DNA from: JASLEW01 sp035544895
GTDB lineage: Bacteria > Acidobacteriota > Thermoanaerobaculia > Multivoradales > UBA5704
Assembly: GCA_035544895.1 (NCBI GenBank)
Contig: DASZZM010000009.1
Coordinates: 62,001-126,000 of the forward strand
Direction: 5' to 3'
DNA: 64,000 nt
In this document: positions 25,536-33,564 of the stretch, one piece after another
Layout: every line of letters starts with the position of its first letter
Position numbering within the stretch: position 1 is the stretch's first letter
The notes under the pieces: model-generated
Databases searched by the model: none
The model's input: only the letters and a program-made list of their open reading frames with translations
Told to the model about the DNA's origin: nothing
Made by a program: the position numbers and the translations under genes

Positions 25536-25937
25536 TCAGGGCCGCAGCCGAGGGGAGCGCCTGCCCGGCCGGGAGCCGGGGCCGCGGCGGCGCGGTGCGG
25601 ACGGCCGAAAGAAATCCCGGCGCAAGCTGGCGTTAAAGGCATGCGGGGTCAGGCGGGAATAGATCGTCTGGCGGTGACGCCGCATGGCGACGAGGCCGGC
25701 GCCCTTGAGCTTGGTCAATTGCTGCGAGACCCCCGATATCGAGAGGCCGAGCGCCCGGCCGAGCTCACCCACGGCGAGCTCCTGGCGGCGGTTGAGCAGG
25801 TAGAGAATCTTCAGCCGCGTCGGGCTGCCGGCAAGACGAATCAGGTGGGCGGCCTGGTCGAGGGCGGCAGAGCCGTCGAGCCTCAGGCGGACCTGGGCGA
25901 TCTCCGTGTGCGACAACTGGCGCGAGCGAGCTTTCAT
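25536..25937 (-). CDS. ArsR/SmtB-family regulator (copy 1)
   Basis: A 133-residue winged-helix regulator. The HTH region is LAGSPTRLKILYLLNRRQELAVGELGRALGLSISGVSQQLTKLKGAGLVAMRRHRQTIYSRLT. The CVC metal motif of ArsR/SmtB metal sensors is absent from helix 3, so the signal is not an obvious metal. The C-terminus is a basic Pro/Arg/Gly tail. GGAGGCAGGG precedes ATG 25937. It is a paralogue of the regulator at 35900-36331 (same order of residues through the HTH), and both share an upstream motif. It converges on the hybrid kinase gene. Confidence 0.88.
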   Translation of the reverse strand: MKARSRQLSHTEIAQVRLRLDGSAALDQAAHLIRLAGSPTRLKILYLLNRRQELAVGELGRALGLSISGVSQQLTKLKGAGLVAMRRHRQTIYSRLTPHAFNASLRRDFFRPSAPRRRGPGSRPGRRSPRLRP

Positions 25938-26425
25938 CCCTGCCTCCACGCCGCTCGCCTCGACCTTGGCCACGCGACCACCGAGAGCTCGGCGGCGCAA
26001 GGCTCAGGATGGGCGGCGGTCAGTCCACCGGAGGGTACTGGATGAGGACCTGCAGACGGACTCTTTTCGTGCCCTTGCCAATCCTGGTGGGCCTGGGGTG
26101 ACGTTTTCACGCCATCCGCGGCGCAGGATCGGCGGGTGAGCTGGCAGCGGCCGGCGCCGGAGGCTGGATGAGGAGGGGCGGGAATCAGCGACGCCCGCGC
26201 TCGTTTCTAGATACTATGTTACCGTAGAAGGTGATTTTGTGACACCCTGGCGAATCCTGGGCCGTAAAGGCGTCAAGGCTGCCCCCGCGCGCGAGGACGG
26301 CGATGATCACCTGTCTCGGGCCGTTGATGGCATGCGGTGCGCGAGCCGGCATCTGCTCCTGTTGTGGACGCTAGGCCCGCCCGCGCGGCGGCGGGCCCCC
26401 TGGTGCGCGCCTTCTCGGTTTCCGC
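25938..26425. other. 488-base intergenic region with a shared ArsR upstream motif
   Basis: No convincing gene. The only strong feature is CCACCGGAGGGTACTGGAT at 26025-26043, 88 bases upstream of ArsR copy 1. A short AT-rich patch near 26205-26240 could hold a promoter, but no -35/-10 pair at standard spacing was convincing. The toxin expected next to the DUF433 gene is not here. Confidence 0.5.
26025..26043 (-). promoter_or_regulatory. Candidate operator shared by two ArsR paralogues (site 1)
   Basis: CCACCGGAGGGTACTGGAT matches CCACCGGAGAGTACTAGAT at 36399-36417 in 17 of 19 positions, both upstream of paralogous regulators in the same orientation. AGTACT inside site 2 is self-complementary. 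Probably a common autoregulatory site. Confidence 0.5.
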
Positions 26426-27013
26426 CTACCCTGCGTCGTCGGCGCCGCCGGTCGTGCGGGTTGCACCGCGAACGTCCTCCTCGTCGCGCCGGGCCTCGGC
26501 GCGGCGCTCGGCGAGGAGCTCGTCGGCCAGGCTGGGCTGGCCGGCAATCTGCTCGAGCTCCTGGCGGATGCGGTCCTGCGAGCGGCGCAGGGATTCGAGA
26601 CGATAGACGCCGCCGGCGATCCGTTCGACGACGACGTGCTCGCCCTCGGTGACGCCGAGGTCGAGGCGGAGCTCGGCGGGGAGGTGCACTCTCCCACGGT
26701 CGAGGCGCAGCCGGTGGAGGGGGCGCGCCTTGGCCGCCAGGAGGCTCCGGTGGGCTTGCTCGAGCTCGGCGACGAGGTCGGGCTCGAGGGCGAGGTCCCG
26801 CCGGACCTCGTCGCGATGGGCGGCGTAGTAGGCGAGGGCGGCCTCGACGTCGGCGAGGGTCAGGGCCGGGTAGATGAGGGCGATCTCCTCGGCGGAGAGG
26901 GCGAGGATCTCGTGCCAGGCCACGACGTCGAGGACGCGGACGCGGTGGCCGTCGAGCCGCGGCTTGCCGCCGCAGACCCCGGGCGTGCTGACGATGCGGG
27001 GCGTGCCGTCCAT
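26426..27013 (-). CDS. DUF433 plus AbrB-like antitoxin-type protein
   Basis: A 195-residue protein. Residues 5-75 are a DUF433 (VapB-like, winged HTH) domain: RIVSTPGVCGGKPRLDGHRVRVLDVVAWHEILALSAEEIALIYPALTLADVEAALAYYAAH. Residues about 95-140 read RLRLDRGRVHLPAELRLDLGVTEGEHVVVERIAGGVYRL, an AbrB/SpoVT-like swapped-hairpin DNA-binding unit. The C-terminus is a charged helix. DUF433 genes usually sit before a PIN-domain toxin (the 'DUF5615' type); none is seen downstream, so this may be an orphan regulator. The start ATG 27013 has no strong ribosome binding site. Confidence 0.75.
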   Translation of the reverse strand: MDGTPRIVSTPGVCGGKPRLDGHRVRVLDVVAWHEILALSAEEIALIYPALTLADVEAALAYYAAHRDEVRRDLALEPDLVAELEQAHRSLLAAKARPLHRLRLDRGRVHLPAELRLDLGVTEGEHVVVERIAGGVYRLESLRRSQDRIRQELEQIAGQPSLADELLAERRAEARRDEEDVRGATRTTGGADDAG

Positions 27014-27065
27014 CACCACGCTGGGGTGCCCGGTCGTGCGCTGAGGCCGCGGGGGGCGGCAACCA

Positions 27066-27725
27066 TCACACGGCCTCCGGGGCGCGCCGGCCGCGGCGGG
27101 CGCGCCAGATCCAGGCACGGATGAGCAAACCGGCCAGCTCCGCCAGCGCGGGGCGGACGGCCCGCGGCGGCGCGAAGGCGAGCAGCAGGCGGACGGCGCG
27201 CCATTGCGCGGCAAGGGCGGCGCGTTGCTCGCCGCGGTCGCGGCGGAAGAGGGCGAGGAGGCGGCAGAAGGAGGCTTCCTCCAGGGGGTCCGGGTCGGAG
27301 GCGAGATGGCGGGCCGCGCATTCGAAGGCACGCTCGGCGGCGACCAGGTTGCCGGCGCGGCGGCGGGCGTCGGCGAAGGCGGCCCAGGAAGCGGCGGACA
27401 GGTGCTCGACTTGCGCGGCGCCGACCGCCGAGGGGTCGAGCAGGCCGGCGATGCGCAGGGCGAGGACGGCAAGGTCGGGCGCGGCGGCGGAGAGGCTTTC
27501 GGCGACGAGGATCTCGACGAGGGCGACGGAGCGGAAGCGTGGAGCGGTAGCGGCCGTGCTCTCGCGCTCGGAGGGCGGCAGGGCGCGCAGCTCGGCGAGC
27601 AGGGCGGGAGCCCGCCGCCGGTCCTGCTCGATCAGGCGACGGCGGGCCAGGGCGGCGGCCACGGCGGGCGAGAGGTGGGGCTCGGGCTTGCCGGCAGGCA
27701 ACCGCGCTCGGAGGCGTCGGGTCAT
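27066..27725 (-). CDS. Helical-repeat (TPR-like) protein
   Basis: A 219-residue, Ala/Arg-rich all-helical protein with TPR-like spacing: AASWAAFADARRRAGNLVAAERAFECAARHLASDPDPLEEASFCRLLALFRRDRGEQRAALAAQWRAVRLLLAF. The arrangement parallels the TPR half of the HTH-TPR regulators downstream on the other strand. The start ATG 27725 overlaps the stop of the small upstream gene as ATGA, so the two are cotranslated. No catalytic residue or signal peptide is visible. Possibly an adaptor or sensor; function unknown. Confidence 0.7.
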   Translation of the reverse strand: MTRRLRARLPAGKPEPHLSPAVAAALARRRLIEQDRRRAPALLAELRALPPSERESTAATAPRFRSVALVEILVAESLSAAAPDLAVLALRIAGLLDPSAVGAAQVEHLSAASWAAFADARRRAGNLVAAERAFECAARHLASDPDPLEEASFCRLLALFRRDRGEQRAALAAQWRAVRLLLAFAPPRAVRPALAELAGLLIRAWIWRARRGRRAPEAV

Positions 27726-28012
27726 GGCTCGTCGCTCCGGGGCTGGAACTCGCTGCGGAGCTGCCGAGCGGTGACGCGGGAGGCGCGCTCGAGGCGATCG
27801 GCCGCCCGGCGCACGTCCTCGAGCGACCGTTCCAGGCTTGCCCTCAGTTCCACCGAGACCGTGTAGGGCCGATGGCCCTCGAGGATCTCGGCGATCTTTT
27901 TCGGCTCGGGCGGCAGCGAGGCGTGGACGTGTTCGAGCAGGGGAATCAGGGCGCGAAGAACGCACCCGATGACGCCGGCCGAGACCTGGGCTGCTCTGGT
28001 TGCTGGGTGCAT
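27722..28012 (-). CDS. Small helical protein coupled to a TPR gene
   Basis: About 96 residues from ATG 28012 (MHPATRAAQVSAGVIGCVLRALIPLLEHVHASLPPEPKKIAEILEG...LEDVRRAADRLERASRVTARQLRSEF). There is a hydrophobic N-terminal helix and a charged coiled-coil-like C-terminus. Longer starts exist up to 28234 but have no ribosome binding site. The stop is shared with the start of the TPR gene. I do not recognise the family; the pairing suggests the two proteins act together. Confidence 0.6.
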   Translation of the reverse strand: MHPATRAAQVSAGVIGCVLRALIPLLEHVHASLPPEPKKIAEILEGHRPYTVSVELRASLERSLEDVRRAADRLERASRVTARQLRSEFQPRSDEP

Positions 28013-28318
28013 GGCACTCACTCGATGCCACGACCTCTCGACCTCCAGAGGGCTGGCACCGCTCACGGCGACGCTACATGCGGTTGGCGCGGGTGTGGGC
28101 AGCATTGGCGTTAATTCCAGTATGCTTGCCTGCACGGTGACGTTTTCCGATGCTCGGTGCGGCAGCAGTGTTGGAGTAGAATCCCCCGTGCTTTGCTTGA
28201 AAGGTAACTTTTTTCCTCGCTCGCGCAGGCGCACACCGACGGGCTGCGCCGCGATGTCCCGCCGGCCGCCCGGCGGTCACCATCGCCTTTAGGGAGACTC
28301 GTCAAGAGAGAACACCGC
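28013..28318. promoter_or_regulatory. Divergent intergenic region before the first HTH-TPR gene
   Basis: A 306-base gap between genes transcribed apart. It has an AT-rich stretch (TTGCTTGAAAGGTAACTTTTTTCC, about 28192-28216) that is unusual for the region and should hold promoter elements, but no pair at consensus spacing stood out. No small gene with a ribosome binding site was seen. Confidence 0.4.
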
Positions 28319-29797
28319 ATGCCGCGACCCATCCCGCCGCCCCTGGGACTGACGCTCGCGTGGCTGCGCATGGCGCGCGGCTGGACGCAGCAGGAGCTCG
28401 CCACGGCGGCCGGCGCCTCGCGCAACGTCGTCTGCAGCTACGAAACCGGGCAGGGCAAGAACCTGTCGCGGGAACGGCTGGAAGAGCTGGTCGCGGTGAT
28501 GGGCTACGGCAGCGCGGAGATCGAGCTGGCGCTGCGGACCCTGCGCGCCGTCGCGCCGGCGGAGGCGGAGGAGCCGCCCTCGCCGGCCGAGCTTTCCGGG
28601 GCCGATCTGCGGCGCGCGCGGCTGGCGGCGGCACGATTTGGCCTCGAGGCGGCCGAGGTGGCGGAGCGCCACCTGCGCGAGCTGGGGCGGGGGCGCCGGG
28701 TGCGGCAGGCACGCGCTCGGGCGGCGCGGCTGTGGCGGACGCTCGCGCGGCGCCGGCCGGCCGAGCGGCGCCTCCTGGTCGAGGCGGCGGCGGAGTTCCG
28801 GAGCTGGGCGGTGTGCGAGCGGCTGTGCGAGGAGAGCGAGCGGGCCGCGGCGGACCGGGCGACGCGGGCGCTGGGCCTGGCGCGGCTGGCGCTGCGGGCT
28901 GCCGAGCTGGCGGCTGGGAGCGAGGGCTGGCGGCGGCGCCTGCGGGGCTTCTGCTGGGCGTTCGTCGCCAACGCGCTGCGGGTGGGCGGCCGCCTGCCGG
29001 CGGCCGAGGCGGCGTGGGCGCGGGCGTGGAGGCTGTGGCGGGAAGGGGAGGGGGCCGACCCAGGGATACTGCCGGAATGGCGGCTGCTCGACCGCGAGGC
29101 GTCGCTGCGGCGGGCGTTGCGGCAGTGGGACGAGGCGCTGGCGCTCCTCGACCGCGCCCGCGCGGCGGCGCCGCCCACGGCGGCGGGGCGCATTTTGCTC
29201 AACCGGGCGTTGACCCTTGAGCAAGCGGGTGAGAGCGAGGCGGCGCTGGCCGCGCTCTACGAGGCGGCACCGATCGTCGCGGGGGCGGAGGAGCCGCGTC
29301 TGTCGTGCGTGCTGCGTTTCAACGTGATCACCAACCTGTGCCATCTCGGGCGCCACCGCGAGGCTGCGGAGCTGGTGCCGCAGGTGCGCCAGCTGGCGGT
29401 CGAGCTGGGCAACGAGCTGGACCTGATACGGGTGCTCTGGCTGGGCGGGCGTGTGGCGGCCGGACAGGGGCGGCGGGGGGAGGCGCGGGCGGCGTTTAAC
29501 CAGGCGCGGCGCGACTTTGCCGCGCACGGCAACGGCTACGACGCTGCGCTGGTCGCACTCGAGCTCGCGGTGCTCGAGCTGGAAGACGGGCACACCGTGT
29601 CGGTGCGCGGCCTGGCGAAGGAGATGGTGTGGGTTTTCCGGGCGCAAGGGGTGTACCGCGAGGCGCTGGCGGCGCTGCGGCTGTTCGGCCAGGCAGCGGA
29701 GGCCGAGACGGCCACGGCCGAGCAGGCGCGGCGCCTGCTGGCCTACATGGAGCGGGCACGCCACTACCGGCGGCTGCGCTGGTCGGATGGCGGGTGA
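28319..29797 (+). CDS. HTH(XRE)-TPR regulator, copy 1
   Basis: A 492-residue cytoplasmic protein. Residues 8-62 are an XRE-type HTH (LTLAWLRMARGWTQQELATAAGASRNVVCSYETGQGKNLSRERLEELVAVMGYG). Residues about 130-485 are helical TPR-like repeats, e.g. LLVEAAAEFRSWAVCERLCEESERAAADRATRALGLARLALRAAELA, then FNVITNLCHLGRHREAAELVPQVRQLAVELGNELDLIRVLWLGGRVAAGQGR. HTH plus a C-terminal TPR solenoid is the plan of peptide-sensing regulators (Rgg, PlcR, NprR, PrgX), which bind a short peptide in the TPR groove. It is paralogous to copy 2 (30472) and converges on the DPGG secreted protein gene. Start ATG 28319. Confidence 0.85.
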   Translation: MPRPIPPPLGLTLAWLRMARGWTQQELATAAGASRNVVCSYETGQGKNLSRERLEELVAVMGYGSAEIELALRTLRAVAPAEAEEPPSPAELSGADLRRARLAAARFGLEAAEVAERHLRELGRGRRVRQARARAARLWRTLARRRPAERRLLVEAAAEFRSWAVCERLCEESERAAADRATRALGLARLALRAAELAAGSEGWRRRLRGFCWAFVANALRVGGRLPAAEAAWARAWRLWREGEGADPGILPEWRLLDREASLRRALRQWDEALALLDRARAAAPPTAAGRILLNRALTLEQAGESEAALAALYEAAPIVAGAEEPRLSCVLRFNVITNLCHLGRHREAAELVPQVRQLAVELGNELDLIRVLWLGGRVAAGQGRRGEARAAFNQARRDFAAHGNGYDAALVALELAVLELEDGHTVSVRGLAKEMVWVFRAQGVYREALAALRLFGQAAEAETATAEQARRLLAYMERARHYRRLRWSDGG

Positions 29798-29970
29798 GGC
29801 GAGCGCGGCGCGGGATGCGGACAGGCGGATGCCGGCCGGACGCCGCGCGGGGGGCGCCGCCGGCGGCGAGTGTCCTCTCCATTGCGCCGCGGACGAGACG
29901 CCGGGCGGGCTCCGGGGACGAACGTCCGCCCGGCGCGCCGTGGCAGCGCGGCTGGGTGACCGCCGACAAG

Positions 29971-30360
29971 TTAGAGGCAGCGGCCGCCTGGGTCGAGGCC
30001 GCAACCTTCGTCCGGCCGCGGAACGGGGGGCCAGGTGGCGAATCGCCCGGCGCGGAGGCCTTCCGGGTCGATGGTGCGGCTGCCATACGAGCGCGGCGCA
30101 GCGGGCTGGGGAGCCCGAGTCGTCACGCAGACGCCGCCCGGGTCGAGGCCGCAGCCTTCTTTGGCCCAGGCGGCGACAAGCCAGCGCCACGCCCCGGAGA
30201 GGAACTCCGAGAGGATCGGCAGGGCGGTCTCCAGGTGCGGCGGCGCAGCGCCCGAGCGGGGACCGGCCGCAGCGGTGCTGGGCGCGGCGAGGGCAGCGAG
30301 CAAGGCGAGGGTGGTGAGGACGGAGAGGACGACGGCGCGGCGACGGCGGGACGGGGGCAT
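29971..30360 (-). CDS. Small secreted protein with two CGLDPGG-x-C motifs
   Basis: A 129-residue precursor. Residues 1-32 are a signal peptide (basic MPPSRRRR, then VVLSVLTTLALLAALAAPSTAAAG). A Trp-rich amphipathic helix (LPILSEFLSGAWRWLVAAWA) leads into EGCGLDPGGVC, a linker, and a second copy, DEGCGLDPGGRCL, at the very end. The repeated Cys-bracketed DPGG unit could be a cyclised or processed peptide. AAGGAG before ATG 30360 sets the start. The gene lies between two HTH-TPR genes: copy 1 converges on it and copy 2 diverges from it, sharing a short 110-base promoter region. It resembles 7927-8292 in plan. Function unknown. Confidence 0.75.
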   Translation of the reverse strand: MPPSRRRRAVVLSVLTTLALLAALAAPSTAAAGPRSGAAPPHLETALPILSEFLSGAWRWLVAAWAKEGCGLDPGGVCVTTRAPQPAAPRSYGSRTIDPEGLRAGRFATWPPVPRPDEGCGLDPGGRCL

Positions 30361-30471
30361 GGGCGGCTCCTTTCGGCGAGGCGCTCGGGGGCCAGCCGCT
30401 GGCGGCTGGGCCGGGAGGGCCTCCCAGAACGTCGGGTGCGCGAGGGCGCGTGAAAAGGTCACCAGATTCGC

Positions 30472-32019
30472 ATGGAGTTTGCACCGGACGAGGAGGAGAA
30501 GAAAGTGCCCAGCGATCGTGACGAGACAAGCGCGCTGGTGCGCGTGCTGCGCGCCCTACGCGGCGGGACGCAAGAAAAGATGGCGACGGCGGCCAGAATC
30601 GACGGGAGCTCGCTCTCCCGCTACGAGTCGGGAGAGAGCTCGCCGCGCCGCGAGGCCCTGGAGCGCCTGGCGGGAGCGGCGGGCCTGCCGCTCGAGCTGG
30701 CCGTGGCGGTCGTGCGGCTGGCGCGCGCCGCGGCGGGCGCGCCGGCGGGCGCCGTCGCCGTGCCCGAGGCGGCTGAGGACGCGGCGTTCGAGGAGGCGCT
30801 GCGCAGGGCCGGGCGGGCGACGGCCGCCGGCTTCGTCGCCGAGCTGGCCGCGGCCGAGGTGGCGGCGGCGCGGCCGCGGCCCCCAGCGGCGGAGGACCGG
30901 GCGGTGAGCGCGGAGCAGTGGCGGCGCCTGGAGCCGTACGGGGCGCCCGAGCGGCGCCTGCTGGTCGAGAGCGCGCGCGAGCTCCAGGGTTGGGGGCTCG
31001 CCTGGCGGCTGTGCGAGGAGAGCGAGCGGGCGGCGGCCGACACCGCGCGAGAGGCGCTGGAGCTGGCGGCCCTTGGACTACGCGCCGCCGAGCTCGCGCC
31101 GGGAAGCGAGAGGTGGCGCAAGCGGCTCCAGGGCTACGCCTGGGGGTTCGTCGGCAACGCCCGGCGGGTGGCGAGCGACCTGCCGGGCGCCGAGAAGGCC
31201 TTCACCCGCGCCTGGATGCTGTGGCGCGAGGGGGCGGGGAGCGACCCGGCGGGCCTGCTCGGGGAGTGGCGGCTGCTGGACCGCGAGGCGTCGCTGAGGC
31301 GGGCACTGCGGCAGTGGGACAAGGCTCTCGCGCTCCTCGATCGCGCCCGCGCCGCTGCGCCGGCGGCGGCGGTGGGACGGATCCTGATGAACCGGGCCTT
31401 CACCCTGGAGCAGGCGGGCGACGCCGAGGCCGCGCTCGCCGCGTTGCGCGAGGCGGCGCCGCTCGTGGACGGGACGGAGGCCCCCCGTCTGCCGTGCGTG
31501 CTGCGCTTCAACCTCATCACCCTGCTCTGCCACCTCGGCCGCTTCGCCGACGCCGCGGGCGCGCTGCCCGAGGTGCGGGAGCTGGCCGAGAGGCTCGGCA
31601 ACCGGCTCGACCTGGTGCGGGTGAGGTGGCTGGCCGGGCGGGTGGCGGCGGGGCTGGGGCGGCAGGAGGAGGCGCGCGCCGCCCTGGCGCAGGCGGCGGA
31701 GGAGTTTATGGCGCTCGGCAACGCCTACGACACGGCCCTGGTCGGGCTCGAGCTGGCGCTGCTCGAGCTCGAGGAGGGGCGCGGCGGGGCGGTTCGCGAG
31801 CTGGCGCGCGAGATGGTGTGGATCTTCGACGCCCAGGGAGTGCACCGCGAGGCGGTCGCGGCGTTGCGGCTGTTCTGCCGGGCGGCGGAGGCGGAGCGGG
31901 CGACGCCGGCGCTGGCGCGGCGGCTGGTCGCCTACCTGGAGCGAGCGCGGCACGATCCGCGGCTGCGGTTCGGGGAAGCGGCGAGTGGGGGAGGAGGGGG
32001 AGGGCGGAGGCGGGGGTAG
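30472..32019 (+). CDS. HTH(XRE)-TPR regulator, copy 2
   Basis: About 515 residues. The HTH is at roughly 20-75 (ALVRVLRALRGGTQEKMATAARIDGSSLSRYESGESSPRREALERLAGAAG), followed by an Ala-rich linker and a TPR solenoid closely matching copy 1 (LLVESARELQGWGLAWRLCEESERAAADTAREALELAALGLRAAELAPGSERWRKRLQGYAWGFVGNARRVA). ATG 30472 is given, but GTG 30505 (VPSDRDETS) has a much better ribosome binding site (GAGGAGGAG) and may be the true start. The gene is divergent from the DPGG secreted protein and followed 485 bases later by two DPGG micro-ORFs on the same strand. Confidence 0.82.
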   Translation: MEFAPDEEEKKVPSDRDETSALVRVLRALRGGTQEKMATAARIDGSSLSRYESGESSPRREALERLAGAAGLPLELAVAVVRLARAAAGAPAGAVAVPEAAEDAAFEEALRRAGRATAAGFVAELAAAEVAAARPRPPAAEDRAVSAEQWRRLEPYGAPERRLLVESARELQGWGLAWRLCEESERAAADTAREALELAALGLRAAELAPGSERWRKRLQGYAWGFVGNARRVASDLPGAEKAFTRAWMLWREGAGSDPAGLLGEWRLLDREASLRRALRQWDKALALLDRARAAAPAAAVGRILMNRAFTLEQAGDAEAALAALREAAPLVDGTEAPRLPCVLRFNLITLLCHLGRFADAAGALPEVRELAERLGNRLDLVRVRWLAGRVAAGLGRQEEARAALAQAAEEFMALGNAYDTALVGLELALLELEEGRGGAVRELAREMVWIFDAQGVHREAVAALRLFCRAAEAERATPALARRLVAYLERARHDPRLRFGEAASGGGGGGRRRG

Positions 32020-32503
32020 GGTGGAGTGTCGGGTGGCTCGGTGCCCGCGGCACGGAGACCGCGCCAGTCTGGCACTCTCCAAAGCCGGGCTAAGACGGTG
32101 AGTAGTCTCACACCGGGAGTGTGTAGGCCGTCACAGCAACCCGGTAGTCGCCGTGTCACGATCGGGCTCCAAGCGGCACTACTTCTTAAAGATATCTATA
32201 AGCATATGCAAATTAGCCAATCAAGGGATCCTTCAATAGGCTTGACACCGGGCATAGAGGTCATATTTACTTTAGGAGTTAACGGCATGTCGCATACATT
32301 GACGAGGGGAAGAGCCGCTCGAACGGACGACATTCTGCGTTCGCCCGGCACCTCTCAGCAGCTTCCGGGAACTCGCGCGTGGCATGACATCGCGAAGCGG
32401 GGCCAACGACTGCGCGAACCAACATTTCGAGCTTTATCGGGTCTCTTAGTGCTAACGCGCTACCGCGACACTTCAGACGCCCGAATCTATGAAAGGAGGG
32501 ACG
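32020..32503 (+). promoter_or_regulatory. Low-GC leader with sigma70-like promoter upstream of the DPGG peptide
   Basis: A 484-base stretch, distinctly AT-richer than its surroundings. TTGACA (32242-32247) and TATTTA (32264-32269) are spaced 16 bases. AGGAG then precedes ATG 32287 (MSHTLTRGRAARTDD...), an open frame of 160 codons that runs through the peptide gene in another frame and ends with the same MGGGVIDPGG as the 10-codon ORF. Its composition (Arg/Ser/His-rich in the overlap) suggests it is mostly a shadow, but its first part could be a leader. Confidence 0.45.
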
Positions 32504-32674
32504 ATGCAGTGGTGGCTCGCGCTTGCTCTCACCTTGGCTCTGCCCCTGTTCGGTCTGGGCTTCAGTTCGGCGAACGCTTCAGGCTGCGATCGAAGCGGCG
32601 CCTTCATCAGCAGCACCACCACACCGCCAGTACTTCCTCAAGGCGGTGGCCTCATAGATCCAGGCGGCGGCTAG
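32504..32674 (+). CDS. Secreted micro-protein ending GGGLIDPGGG
   Basis: AAAGGAGGG lies 3 bases before ATG 32504, an excellent ribosome binding site, opening a 56-codon frame. Residues 1-26 are a classical signal peptide (MQWWLALALTLALPLFGLGFSSANAS). The mature peptide would be about 30 residues with one Cys, a Ser/Thr stretch and the tail VLPQGGGLIDPGGG. The DPGG core matches the two CGLDPGG copies in the secreted protein at 29971-30360. It could be a propeptide whose C-terminal part is released outside the cell, in the manner of PlcR- or Rgg-type pheromones. The function is inference. Confidence 0.65.
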   Translation: MQWWLALALTLALPLFGLGFSSANASGCDRSGAFISSTTTPPVLPQGGGLIDPGGG

Positions 32675-32736
32675 TGGATGCCCCGCCAACCCCTTCGCCC
32701 GTCCCGACTCTGACGAATACACAGGAGGGCGCCAAC

Positions 32737-32769
32737 ATGGGGGGTGGCGTTATCGATCCGGGCGGCTAG
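32737..32769 (+). CDS. Ten-codon ORF MGGGVIDPGG
   Basis: AGGAGG (32723-32728) precedes ATG 32737 by 8 bases; the frame is M-G-G-G-V-I-D-P-G-G-stop. It repeats the tail of the preceding micro-protein (GGGLIDPGGG) nearly residue for residue, in a different frame relative to that gene, so it is not a simple readthrough. It may be a minigene for a short peptide, the 3' end of the long frame from 32287, or a decayed duplicate of the 56-codon gene with its signal peptide lost. Confidence 0.4.
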   Translation: MGGGVIDPGG

Positions 32770-32802
32770 CTCAGAGCCGCGAGCCTTAATCGAAGCCTGT
32801 CG

Positions 32803-33564
32803 CTAAGGCTTTACTGCCGGTTGAGGGAAGGAGGCTAGGTACAACCTAGCCTCATCCTGTTCATGCTTGGCGATCGGAGCGTCGGCCAACTTGGCAGCGA
32901 TGGCAAGAGCTTGGCGCCTTTCTTCTGGGTCAGTTCCCATCTGCAGAATTACCCTTATGTAAGTCAGTAAGAAACGCGGGAAATAGAAACGCTCCTGGGA
33001 GTAATTCCTAAGGATGCGGGCCTTTTCCAATAGAAAACCCTTTTGTGTCTCGTCTGCTTCGAAGCAGGAGTAGTACACGAAGTTGTTGAGGCCAGTCATC
33101 TCCGCCGGCCCTCCAACTTTCTTCAGCTCCTCGTACCCCTCTCGGCAAAGCTCAACGCAGCGCGAAACATAAGACGCGCGACTGGGATCTGGCGCCAAAG
33201 ACTTAGGCCGGCTACTCAGTTCTCCAAGCATGTAGCCAAGCCCCGTGAATATGCGCCCCCGCGCCTCGTGGTTTAGAACCGCGAGACTCTTCGCGGTAGC
33301 AGTTTCTACGCGCTGGTTTATAGTGTTTTGGATATCCCTCCAGCCAAACACCGCCAGCACTCCAATCAGGATCGAAAAGACGATTAGGGCAATGGAAGAG
33401 GCGCCGAACAAAACCGTGGCCAAGTCGGCAAGGCTCGGTGGGCTCTCGTCGTGTTTGATCATCTCAACGGCGGAGAAGCAGAGGTAGACTGACGCGACCC
33501 AAATAAAAACGATGGAGCTTCCCACCAACAGTTGAAGTAGGCTCCTTGTTCGCTGCCTCTCCAT
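32803..33564 (-). CDS. Two-helix membrane protein with cytoplasmic helical domain
   Basis: A 253-residue protein with two N-terminal membrane helices (LLVGSSIVFIWVASVYLCFSAV and ATVLFGASSIALIVFSILIGVLAVFGW) and a soluble C-terminal domain of alpha-helical, TPR-like character (SYVSRCVELCREGYEELKKVGG...ILRNYSQERFYFPRFLLTYIRVILQMG). Base composition is clearly lower in GC than the neighbours, and codon use differs, which suggests recent acquisition. A perfect 10-bp hairpin (GAGGCTAGGT, 3-base loop) at 32831-32853 lies in its last codons. The family is not recognised. ATG 33564 is the first in-frame start. Confidence 0.7.
   Translation of the reverse strand: MERQRTRSLLQLLVGSSIVFIWVASVYLCFSAVEMIKHDESPPSLADLATVLFGASSIALIVFSILIGVLAVFGWRDIQNTINQRVETATAKSLAVLNHEARGRIFTGLGYMLGELSSRPKSLAPDPSRASYVSRCVELCREGYEELKKVGGPAEMTGLNNFVYYSCFEADETQKGFLLEKARILRNYSQERFYFPRFLLTYIRVILQMGTDPEERRQALAIAAKLADAPIAKHEQDEARLYLASFPQPAVKP

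Noticed and set aside
26307..27062. Long minus-strand frame around 26.3-27.0 kb
   Set aside because: An Arg/Pro-rich shadow of the DUF433-AbrB gene.
32287..32769. 160-codon secretory or regulatory protein from ATG 32287
   Set aside because: The overlap with the 56-codon peptide frame gives an Arg/His/Ser-rich, non-protein-like sequence; only the promoter-leader and the tail are kept as signals.
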